64,000 nt of DNA. Origin: Crossiella sp. CA-258035 (GTDB taxonomy: Bacteria > Actinomycetota > Actinomycetes > Mycobacteriales > Pseudonocardiaceae). Shown here in pieces: positions 34,405-41,575 of this stretch (its first letter is position 1; each line of letters begins with the position of its first letter). The position numbers and the translations under genes are program-made. The stretch lies in contig NZ_CP116413.1 in the NCBI RefSeq assembly GCF_030064675.1, positions 715,001 through 779,000 of the forward strand, read 5' to 3'. Under the pieces are notes generated by a model. It did no database searches, had not been told where the DNA came from, and saw nothing but the letters and a program-made list of their open reading frames with translations.

Positions 34405-35046
34405 ATGGAAGACGCCAAGGCCGCGCCCAAGCCCACCCGCGCCCGCAACCGCCGCGGCGAAGGCGCCCGCCTGCGAGAGGAGATCGTCACCGCCGCAGTC
34501 GCCCTGCTCGACGAAACCGGCGACGAAAGCGCCGTCACCCTGCGCGCGGTGGCCCGCCAGGCAGGCATCGCCGCCCCATCGATCTACCGCCACTTCCCCG
34601 ACCAGCCGAGCATCATGCTGGCCGTAGTTCAACAGGCCTTCGCCGAACTCGAAGCCCGCCTCCGCACCGCCAGAGACGCCGCCCCCCAACACCCCCAAGC
34701 CCGCCTGACCACCGTCTGCACCGCCTACCTGGACTTCGCCCAACAACACCCCGGCCGCTACCGCACCATGTTCGGCGGCCTGTGGATGCCCGACCTGGCC
34801 AACAGCGCCCTGACCGAGTCCGACATGACCGACCTCGGCCAAGCGGCCATGCACCTACTCGCCGAGGCCCTGGCGGACTGCGTCACCACGGGCCTGTCCA
34901 CCAGCACTGATCCGGCCGCGGACGCGGTCGCCCTGTGGCTGGGACTGCACGGCCTCGCGCACCAACGCGCGGTGACCGTGGTCTTCCCGGGGCCGGCGGA
35001 CATCGCCGACCGCATGATCACCGCCCTCGCGCACCTGCGCGGTTAG
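34405..35046 (+). CDS. TetR/AcrR-family regulator (paralogue of 32604-33248)
   Basis: A 213-residue repressor with HTH SAVTLRAVARQAGIAAPSIYRHFPDQ. The ligand domain ends AVALWLGLHGLAHQRAVTVVFPGPADI, close to the other TetR protein. ATG at 34405 lies just after the operator pair. Having two related repressors flank one oxidoreductase gene suggests a duplicated local circuit, perhaps with different ligands. It is the last clearly chromosomal gene before the accessory region. Confidence 0.92.
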   Translation: MEDAKAAPKPTRARNRRGEGARLREEIVTAAVALLDETGDESAVTLRAVARQAGIAAPSIYRHFPDQPSIMLAVVQQAFAELEARLRTARDAAPQHPQARLTTVCTAYLDFAQQHPGRYRTMFGGLWMPDLANSALTESDMTDLGQAAMHLLAEALADCVTTGLSTSTDPAADAVALWLGLHGLAHQRAVTVVFPGPADIADRMITALAHLRG

Positions 35047-35505
35047 CCCCTGAGTTGGAGGGATGTCGCGCCCAACGGCGCGGTTGGAATGTTCTGCAGA
35101 AGAGCGGACAGTCGACGAGACCATCTGTCCTGCAAGTGCAGCCAACGCTGGCGTACGAGGGACTAGCTGCACACCTATCCACTCCCTTCTTGTGTGTCCC
35201 CTCCTGCACGACCAGTGCGAACCTGAGCCAGCCTCCCCTGTCGCCGTGGGGGCGCTGGTGCAGACCGAATAGGTCTCAGGGCTGAACGCCTAGGTGTGTC
35301 GCCACACAGTTCGGCGCTCAACGCGGTTCGCATACCTCATGCCAAACGGACGGCAACGGCTAGCGGCGTCAGTCCGCGCGGCCGAGATGCGGATGGTCCG
35401 ACATCGAGCTCGAAGCACCTATCTCCGAGATGTACTTGCTAGACTCGAAGATCGTTGCTACGATCTCGTTGTTGCAGTCGAACAACCTCGAGAGGTCCGG
35501 GTATC
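35047..35505. other. 459-bp junction region without a confident gene
   Basis: Base composition falls from the >70% GC of the TetR gene toward the lower GC of the following unit. Short frames are present (35294-35509; and a 40-residue stretch at about 35398-35528 reading SDIELEAPISEMYLLDSKIV), but neither has a convincing start. The latter looks protein-like and ends just inside the next gene, so a decayed or frameshifted N-terminal region is possible. Confidence 0.5.
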
Positions 35506-35991
35506 GTGAGAGATCGGCAGACCTGTGAGCGAGAGGGCCGGATCCGTGACTACTATGCTGCGACACTCGATCAGCACAGGCGCGGTGAGTTGCTCGTCGC
35601 TCGAGAGAATAGTTTCGACGGCACGGCAGTGCGGGCGGATATGCGAACGATTGATCGCCACAATGTCATTCGTCTGTGGGAGTTCAAGATTCGCGCCAGT
35701 TACGACGCTCTCGGTCAAATAATCGTTTATGTTTCGATGGCGCGTCGTGCGGAAGGCTACAATCGGCAGATCCGTGGTGTAATCGCTGCATTTGAATTTC
35801 AATCTGAGATAGTTGACGCTATTGAGAGGATGAACTTAGGTATCGAACTAGTCTCGCTGCCGCCGGTGCTTGCTTTCGCTGGCAATGTCCCCGACGGTAT
35901 AGAAAAAATCACGATTCCTGAAATTCCCGACATGTCTGCATTTATTGGTTTTGATGCTGCCGACGACAGTCAAGCGGAGGATCAACTATGA
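35506..35991 (+). CDS. Putative PD-(D/E)XK-type nuclease-like protein
   Basis: A 161-residue protein with a motif set like small PD-(D/E)XK nucleases: RADMRTID (Asp45), LWEFKIRA (Glu59-x-Lys61), then DALGQIIVYV with Gln71, the common helix after the active site. It could cut DNA, but this is motif-based inference. GTG at 35506 is used (AGAGG upstream); the frame opens at 35455. It overlaps the following DndB-like gene in ATGA, so they act together. Lower GC than the chromosome suggests transfer. Confidence 0.55.
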   Translation: MRDRQTCEREGRIRDYYAATLDQHRRGELLVARENSFDGTAVRADMRTIDRHNVIRLWEFKIRASYDALGQIIVYVSMARRAEGYNRQIRGVIAAFEFQSEIVDAIERMNLGIELVSLPPVLAFAGNVPDGIEKITIPEIPDMSAFIGFDAADDSQAEDQL

Positions 35992-37499
35992 GTACCCCGT
36001 TCATCGCCCAGAAGCAATTGATCAGCACCTCTGATATCCCTGAGGATCCGGCTTTCGGTGGACTGCGCATTGTCAGGATCGGTTCGGATGAAGAGGCGCG
36101 CGCCAACATTGAGAACCGCCGATACCGTTTCCAGCACGAACTCGAAAAGCGGCACGTCATGCGCGGCATGCTGTGCCTGAAGGGGGCTGAGCCTCACTAC
36201 CGTATATGCGTCTCGCTCCATCCGAGCTTGGGTCAATTTACCGATATCGTGCGGTACAATCCTTCTGACCCTCCGCGCGCGGTTGACTACGAGGCCATAG
36301 GAATGAGGGCAGCACACGAGAAGACCCAAAGCGATTTCAAAGGTGCCAAGGCTACTAACCGGGCCGACTTCAAGCGCTACATCCTCGAGGCTATTCACGG
36401 TGAGCGAGTTGCTTACCTGCCGACCGTCACGGGGTGGCAGTCTGTCGAGGAGTTTGAGGAAGACCCCCAGCCAATCTTCGTTGTCTTCGATGAAGTGAAC
36501 TCGGCGGTCCTTTACGGAGAGTTTTACCTGCCTAAAAGGCCAGTTATGCAGGCAGACGGGCAGACCCAGACGGCCGCACTGTTCGAGGCGGCCCAGAGTG
36601 GTGTCGCGCTGAAGAGTGGTGCTCTCAATACATTTTTTGTGACCCTCGAGATTGAGCTCAAAGTAGATGTTGATGCGGCCGCTCAAAGCTTCGCGGACCG
36701 AAATGGACGCGGTACCAAGAAGAACGCTAATTTGGTGGCTACTTACGACACCTCGTCCGCGCTCTCTCGGCTGCGTAATAGTGCCATCAAGGGGACGATC
36801 TTTGAAGGCCGTGTCGCGGACGGACGCAGCACTGGTGCGACGCTGACCGCCGTCCAGAATATCGTAGATGCTTCTACGCTTGAGCAAATGCTTCTGAACG
36901 TGATCTCACACGGAAACCGTAAACGCGAGCACTTGAAACATCACCATATCCCGTTCGTTCTGCCGTACTGCCGCGAATTCCTCCAGATGCTGGAGCACCA
37001 GTTTGGTGCAGCTTGGAGTGATACCACTCAGCCTGACACCTATCGGCGGCTGTATGTCCACGGTTGGGCCTTTGCTCTCAAGGCGCTTGCGCTGGCCTAC
37101 AACCAGGCGCGCCGTGAAAAGCTCGGCCCGATCATGGAGGTGATGTTGCAAGAAAAGACAACCGATCATGATACGGTCGATGACCTTGAAAAAAGATTTT
37201 CCGACGCCCTAGTCAAACTCGAATCAGAGGCGCTAACTCCGAAAGTTTCGCTTGAGCAGCTCAAGCAGCGTCTGGCTGAGATTGATTGGAGGCGGGACCG
37301 TAGACACTGGATCCAGATCACTGGTTTCTTGCAGGACAAGAACGGCACAAAAAAGACAGTTAAGCTCAAGACAACCGGTGAGCAGGTAGTCGCTGCGGCC
37401 GCGTCAAATACGCCGGCCCATATCAGCCAGGTCGAAAACAAGATTCTTTCAGAAAACTGGCGAGACCTCACCAAGCATGAATCCGAACCAATCGAATGA
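35988..37499 (+). CDS. DndB / DGQHR-domain-like protein
   Basis: A 503-residue protein with the layout of the DGQHR/DndB family: a degenerate DGQTQ signature at 190-194 (classical DGQHR has His-Arg), followed by the FADRNGRGTKKN block at 235-246 and ATYDTSSALSRL, both characteristic. Classical DndB regulates phosphorothioate modification with DndACDE, none of which is here. Partnered by ATGA overlap with a nuclease-like protein, it may be part of a DNA-recognition or restriction system. ATG at 35988 has GGAGG upstream. Lower GC than the flanks. Confidence 0.72.
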   Translation: MSTPFIAQKQLISTSDIPEDPAFGGLRIVRIGSDEEARANIENRRYRFQHELEKRHVMRGMLCLKGAEPHYRICVSLHPSLGQFTDIVRYNPSDPPRAVDYEAIGMRAAHEKTQSDFKGAKATNRADFKRYILEAIHGERVAYLPTVTGWQSVEEFEEDPQPIFVVFDEVNSAVLYGEFYLPKRPVMQADGQTQTAALFEAAQSGVALKSGALNTFFVTLEIELKVDVDAAAQSFADRNGRGTKKNANLVATYDTSSALSRLRNSAIKGTIFEGRVADGRSTGATLTAVQNIVDASTLEQMLLNVISHGNRKREHLKHHHIPFVLPYCREFLQMLEHQFGAAWSDTTQPDTYRRLYVHGWAFALKALALAYNQARREKLGPIMEVMLQEKTTDHDTVDDLEKRFSDALVKLESEALTPKVSLEQLKQRLAEIDWRRDRRHWIQITGFLQDKNGTKKTVKLKTTGEQVVAAAASNTPAHISQVENKILSENWRDLTKHESEPIE

Positions 37500-37623
37500 T
37501 CCTCTGCGTTTAATTGGTCAACTGCTCGCCTGGGAGCATCGGACTAAGCGTCGTTTGGAGAGGCGTAAAGACTGCAGGAAGCCGCAATAAAGAAACTGTT
37601 CTCGCGATTGACCTGCAAGTTCG

Positions 37624-37683
37624 CTATTCACACGGCCCGTGCGGTTGATGTCACACCATCAAGCCTATGGGCCGTGTGAATAG
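37624..37683. other. Long hairpin beside the tRNA fragment (tRNA terminator or cruciform)
   Basis: A perfect 15-bp inverted repeat (37624-37638 with 37669-37683) encloses a second shorter stem (TTGATG 37645-37650 with CATCAA 37657-37662). It begins four bases past the CCA end of the tRNA fragment on the minus strand, where a tRNA gene's terminator would be. Confidence 0.7.
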
Positions 37684-37686
37684 TGC

Positions 37687-37714
37687 TGGTGTCCGAGGGG
37701 GGACTCGATCCCCT
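37687..37714 (-). other. 3' end of a tRNA gene: candidate attachment-site core
   Basis: Read on the minus strand this is a T-arm (GGGG stem, loop ATCGAGT, CCCC), acceptor strand CTCGGAC, discriminator A and CCA. No matching 5' acceptor strand (GTCCGAG), D-arm or anticodon arm lies upstream (higher coordinates), so it is only the 3' part. Such fragments mark one junction of elements that integrate into tRNA genes. Loop position 54 is A rather than T, so the copy may have decayed. Confidence 0.6.
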
Positions 37715-37807
37715 TTCCGTCGCATCCCTGCTACATCTGACGTATGCGTGCTTGAGCGCGCTTGAACCCTCCGACCCGACGCCTCCGCGCAGGTCAGGCT
37801 GCCGCCC

Positions 37808-38305
37808 GTGGCGGTGGTCGTCGTGACCGGCACGGTGATCGCGCCTCTTGTCCCTCCGAGCACCCCGTCCCGGCCCAGCACCCGCGCCGGCAGTTCGACC
37901 TCCTGCCTGGCACCGGGCAGCGGCACTCTGCCGTTGGCGAACGGTCCGATCGCGCGCACTACCTGCGCGGTGTACGGGCTCTCCGCGCTGGACCACCACG
38001 GACGGATCACCGATCTCGTCGTCCTGCGAGCACTCGGTTGGGCACCAGCAACACGACTGCGCGTACGGCACCTCGGCGATGTGCTGATCATCGAACCCAA
38101 CGCCGAGGGCACCTTCAGCGTGACCGCTCAAAACCACCTCCGGTTGCCAGCCGCCGCGCGCCACCGCCACGGGCTGGCCACCGGCAACCGGGTCTTGCTG
38201 GTCGCCGATCAGGCAGGCGGGCATCTGCTCGTGTGCCCGCCCGCGGTGCTGGACGACTTGTTCGCCGACCTGTTCGCTGCCGCTCTTGGCGGTGATCACC
38301 GATGA
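37808..38305 (+). CDS. AbrB/MazE/SpoVT-like DNA-binding protein
   Basis: A 165-residue protein. The C-terminal half (residues ~100-140) has the swapped-hairpin AbrB-like element FSVTAQNHLRLPAAARHRHG followed by GLATGNRVLLVAD. The N-terminal half shares the GRITDxxxLRALGW block with the paralogue at 45161-45643. It is the first gene of an operon with a DUF2637-like protein and an integrase (ATGA overlaps), and probably regulates integrase or transfer expression. GTG at 37808 has no clear ribosome site; the N-terminus is uncertain. Confidence 0.7.
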   Translation: MAVVVVTGTVIAPLVPPSTPSRPSTRAGSSTSCLAPGSGTLPLANGPIARTTCAVYGLSALDHHGRITDLVVLRALGWAPATRLRVRHLGDVLIIEPNAEGTFSVTAQNHLRLPAAARHRHGLATGNRVLLVADQAGGHLLVCPPAVLDDLFADLFAAALGGDHR

Positions 38306-39222
38306 ACACCGAAGACCAGCTCCTCCGCGATGCCCACGAGGCCAGCCGGATCCGAGCACACCAGACCCACCCGGACGTGATCGCGCTCCAGGTCGAACGT
38401 ATCCGACGGCAGGTCGACCGGCTCATGTGGACCGGCATCGTGCTCGGGCTGGCCTTCACCATGGCCAACGTCGCGCACTTCGCCGCCCACGGCGCCCCAC
38501 GGTTCTCCCTGCCCTGGTTCACCGCCTGGCTGTTGGACCCCATGGTCAGCCTGGTGCTGATCGCGATCCTACGCGCCGAGCAGGTCACCGCCCAGTACCA
38601 ACTCCGGACCGGGCCGTGGGTGCGCCGGGCGAAGTGGGCGATGCTGGCCGCGACCTACGCCATGAACACCTGGTCGGCCTGGGCCAGCGGGGACGGCAAG
38701 GCGGTGCTGCTGCACTCGGTGCCTCCGCTGGTGATCTTCCTGGCAGCCGAGGCGATCACCGACTTGCGGGACAAGCTCACGACCGCGGTCACCCGCGCCT
38801 GCAGCACCCCCGCCTCCCAGCCGAACACCCCGTTCACCGCCGCCGAGTCCAGGTCGGTGAACGCCAACACCGCCGTGGCCGCGAACTCCACGGGGACCGT
38901 TCATGAACAGCCCGCTGTCGGCGTTCATGAACGCCGCGCAGGTGTGAACCGCAACGCCGACAAGGCCACTGGCCGTGGCGGCCGCCGGGTGAGCTTCGCG
39001 GAGTACCTGGCTCGCGCGCAGCAGACGCGCACCGCCGACACCGTGGTCACCCCGGCCTGGGTGCGGCATGTGACCGGTTGCTCGCGCGGCCTGTCCTCGC
39101 AGCTGGCTGCGGCCATGAACGCCGACACCGGGCCGTCGGTGAACGTCGCCACCGTGTTCACGGGCGACGAGCCGGCCAGCACGCCCGTGAACGGCGCCTC
39201 TCACCTGGTGGTGACGCCATGA
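38302..39222 (+). CDS. DUF2637-like membrane protein (plasmid spread/regulatory)
   Basis: A 306-residue protein with four predicted membrane helices in residues 40-160 and a hydrophilic C-terminal half containing a possible HTH near VTPAWVRHVTGCSRGLSSQLAAA. Similar membrane-HTH proteins (DUF2637) are found in actinobacterial plasmids and integrative elements, often as Spd-like spread genes. ATG at 38302 overlaps the AbrB-like stop, and the TGA overlaps the integrase start. The role in mycelial spread or regulation is by analogy. Confidence 0.65.
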   Translation: MNTEDQLLRDAHEASRIRAHQTHPDVIALQVERIRRQVDRLMWTGIVLGLAFTMANVAHFAAHGAPRFSLPWFTAWLLDPMVSLVLIAILRAEQVTAQYQLRTGPWVRRAKWAMLAATYAMNTWSAWASGDGKAVLLHSVPPLVIFLAAEAITDLRDKLTTAVTRACSTPASQPNTPFTAAESRSVNANTAVAANSTGTVHEQPAVGVHERRAGVNRNADKATGRGGRRVSFAEYLARAQQTRTADTVVTPAWVRHVTGCSRGLSSQLAAAMNADTGPSVNVATVFTGDEPASTPVNGASHLVVTP

Positions 39223-40247
39223 CCACGGTCGTACCTGGCACGCCGAGTGCCGTCGAGCTGGAGGCCGCGCGGCTGCTGCTGGAACGCCTGGGCGTCACAC
39301 CGGAGGACCTACTCGCCGTGCCGCAGCAGCGGCCGCCGGTGCCGACCTTCGCCGAGTACATCCCGGAAGTGGTGGAGGCGGTCAGCAAGGGCACCCGCCG
39401 CGTGTACGGAAGCTACTGGAACCGCATCCGCGCCAACTGGGGCGATCGCCATCTCGATGAACCCACTGCCTCGGAGGTGAAGCAGCTCGCTGAGCACGTC
39501 CAGGCCACTGCCAAGGTCCGGCGCAACGGCCGTGGTGGTCGTGGAGCCGCCGAGCACTTCATCGCCGCCCTGCGCTGCCTGTACAAGCACGCCGAGAACG
39601 ACCAGCTGATCACCGAGGCCCACAACCCGGCGCGCAAGGTCGACAAACCCCGCCGCCTGCCCTCTACCCGGTGCGCGATCCCCAGCAACGGCCTGGCCGA
39701 GATCAACCACGTCGTCGCCACCACCGGCAACGACCCGGAGCTGGACACCCTGATCCTGAGGCTGCACACCGAAACAGCCTGCCGCCGCGGCGGTGCGCTC
39801 GCGTTGCGCCCCAAGGATCTCGACCCCAAACAGTGCCTGATCCTGTTGCGGGAGAAAGGAGGCACGGCCCGATGGCAGCCGGTCTCCCCAACCCTCATGC
39901 GCGGCCTGCTCCGCCACGCGAAGGAACGCGGCGCCGGAGCTGACGATCAGCTTCTCCGCTACCGCGACGGCAGACCCATCACCACCCGCCGCTACGACCA
40001 CCTCTGGAGCCGGATCGGCAAACATCTGCAGTGGGTCGCGGCCCAGCAGCTGTCCACGCATTGGTTGCGCCACACCACCTTGACCTGGGTCGAGCGCAAC
40101 TTCGGCTACGGCATCGCCCGCGCCTTCGCCGGCCACAACGACCAGAGCGGCGACCCGGGCACCACCACGACCTATATCCGGGCCAACCTCCAGGAGATCG
40201 CCAAGGCGCTCGCCGCGCTTACCGGAGAACCCCACCCGCTGGCGTGA
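39219..40247 (+). CDS. Tyrosine recombinase / integrase 1
   Basis: A 342-residue phage-integrase-family recombinase. An N-terminal SAM-like core-binding domain (residues ~45-140) precedes the catalytic domain, with Arg in ETACRRGGAL (~189), HWLRHT (His ~281, Arg ~284) and the Tyr nucleophile in TTTTYIRAN (~319). It is the third gene of the AbrB-like/DUF2637-like operon. It is closely similar to integrase 2 at 44154-45164, including a 42-bp identical DNA block. It lies about 1.5 kb from the tRNA fragment and is a good candidate for excision/integration there. A 14-bp hairpin follows. Confidence 0.94.
   Translation: MTTVVPGTPSAVELEAARLLLERLGVTPEDLLAVPQQRPPVPTFAEYIPEVVEAVSKGTRRVYGSYWNRIRANWGDRHLDEPTASEVKQLAEHVQATAKVRRNGRGGRGAAEHFIAALRCLYKHAENDQLITEAHNPARKVDKPRRLPSTRCAIPSNGLAEINHVVATTGNDPELDTLILRLHTETACRRGGALALRPKDLDPKQCLILLREKGGTARWQPVSPTLMRGLLRHAKERGAGADDQLLRYRDGRPITTRRYDHLWSRIGKHLQWVAAQQLSTHWLRHTTLTWVERNFGYGIARAFAGHNDQSGDPGTTTTYIRANLQEIAKALAALTGEPHPLA
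40095..40136 (+). repeat. 42-bp exact inverted repeat, copy 1 (in integrase 1)
   Basis: This block, coding from RNFGYGIARAFAGH, is identical on the opposite strand at 44274-44315 in integrase 2. The two copies enclose 4.1 kb carrying three cargo genes. Identity over 42 bases indicates recent common origin or gene conversion and offers a site for inversion by homologous recombination. Confidence 0.9.
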
Positions 40248-40302
40248 GCATCGGCTGAGGCCTGGCGGCTGGCACGGCCAGCCGAGAGCGTCAGTAGCTG
40301 AC

Positions 40303-40338
40303 GAGAGGCCCACCTGATTTCCACCAGGTGGGCCTCTC
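40303..40338 (+). terminator. Hairpin after integrase 1
   Basis: A perfect 14-bp stem (40303-40316 with 40325-40338) and an 8-base loop, 55 bases after the integrase 1 stop. It probably ends the AbrB-like/DUF2637/integrase operon and insulates the cargo genes. Confidence 0.85.
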
Positions 40339-40461
40339 TCCGGCTATGCTGGGGGGTGGACTGGCTCGGCGGTCGCGCCGCGGGGCTACCGAACTCACTC
40401 GTCACGCCCAAGCCCCGCGCCACAGGGGCTGTTCGGCGACCGCACAGTTCGGGAGATTCCG

Positions 40462-41388
40462 TTGACCAGCTACAGCATTCTGCCCACCGGGCCCCGCTAC
40501 ACCGTTTTGGCCACCTGGCCCGGCGAACCGGCCGACACCAGCACCAAGGTCACCACCCTCAACGACAGCAAGTTGGCCGAGCAGCTGGCGCCGACGCTGA
40601 CACAGCTGTCGGAGGACGCGTGGGATGCCGCGGCCTGGCTGGACACCTCGCCGTCCCTGGAGACGGCGATCTCCCAGGTGATCGAACAGCTGCGCAGCCC
40701 AGCGGAGTCGATGAGTCCGATAGACCTGACCGCCGAACCCGCTGCTCGGCATGGCGATCAGTGGAGCTTCTTCGACGCCAAGGACCTGCTGGCCCATGAG
40801 CTGCCCGAGATCATGAACGCGATGACCCGGCCCCAGCGCCTGACCATCGCCGACGAGCTCGCCACCGACGCGGCCGCCCGAGCCGAGGCGCTCCAGCTTC
40901 TCCCCACCGGGCTTGATCCCGACGATCCGGCATCACGCATCTGGCAGATGTGCGAGGTGACCCGCTCCGAACGCAACGGCCAGACCGGCCCGCTGCCCGA
41001 AGGTGCCGCGGGCTGGCTCGTGCGCAGCTGGGGACCGTACCTGGTGTCCCCGGCCATGCGGTGGGGCGCGCGTGACCGACTGGTGCGGATCGAGCAGCTC
41101 GCGGCCGCTTGCCTGGCCCACGGAGGAGTGGGAGATGTTGAAGATGACCCGCTGCAGGCTCGTCTTGTGATGCCGCGCCCTCCGGGCAACATTGATGCCG
41201 AGGCCTACTACGTGACGGTGCACGAGGGCCGATTCAACTCGTGGGACACCGACCCGTTCCACCCGATGACCGTCAGCCGCAAAGCTTCTGGGGAGACGCA
41301 GATCCTCGGCAAACTCGATGCCACCGACGACGACGGCTTTGCCGAGCTACTCGGAGAGTGGACGCGGATGGTCCCGTTCAATCGATGA
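40462..41388 (+). CDS. Protein of unknown function (cargo gene 1)
   Basis: A 308-residue soluble protein, acidic, with no recognised family. The N-terminus (SYSILPTGPRYTVLATWPG) and C-terminus (KLDATDDDGFAELLGEWTRMV) look beta-rich, while the centre is helical. Start at TTG 40462 with GGGAG six bases upstream. It is the first gene after the integrase 1 terminator and precedes the Hsp70-like gene by 187 bp. There is no membrane segment or signal peptide. Confidence 0.75.
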   Translation: MTSYSILPTGPRYTVLATWPGEPADTSTKVTTLNDSKLAEQLAPTLTQLSEDAWDAAAWLDTSPSLETAISQVIEQLRSPAESMSPIDLTAEPAARHGDQWSFFDAKDLLAHELPEIMNAMTRPQRLTIADELATDAAARAEALQLLPTGLDPDDPASRIWQMCEVTRSERNGQTGPLPEGAAGWLVRSWGPYLVSPAMRWGARDRLVRIEQLAAACLAHGGVGDVEDDPLQARLVMPRPPGNIDAEAYYVTVHEGRFNSWDTDPFHPMTVSRKASGETQILGKLDATDDDGFAELLGEWTRMVPFNR

Positions 41389-41575
41389 TCAGCAGGGGCA
41401 GCCGGCTGCGGCGCGTTGAAGGCATAGGATAACGCGGTGTAGTTGCTCAAGATCATCACACCTGGTCAAGCTAACTTGCTGACACCATCGAATTACATCG
41501 CCAACGCAAAGTGGAAGTGCACCTCGGCGTCGGACTAGACGTATCGCATCCCCTCCCCATCTCAGGACGGATGCT

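Noticed and set aside
37687-37790. A complete tRNA gene
   Set aside because: No 5' acceptor strand complementary to CTCGGAC, no D-arm and no acceptable anticodon arm could be folded.
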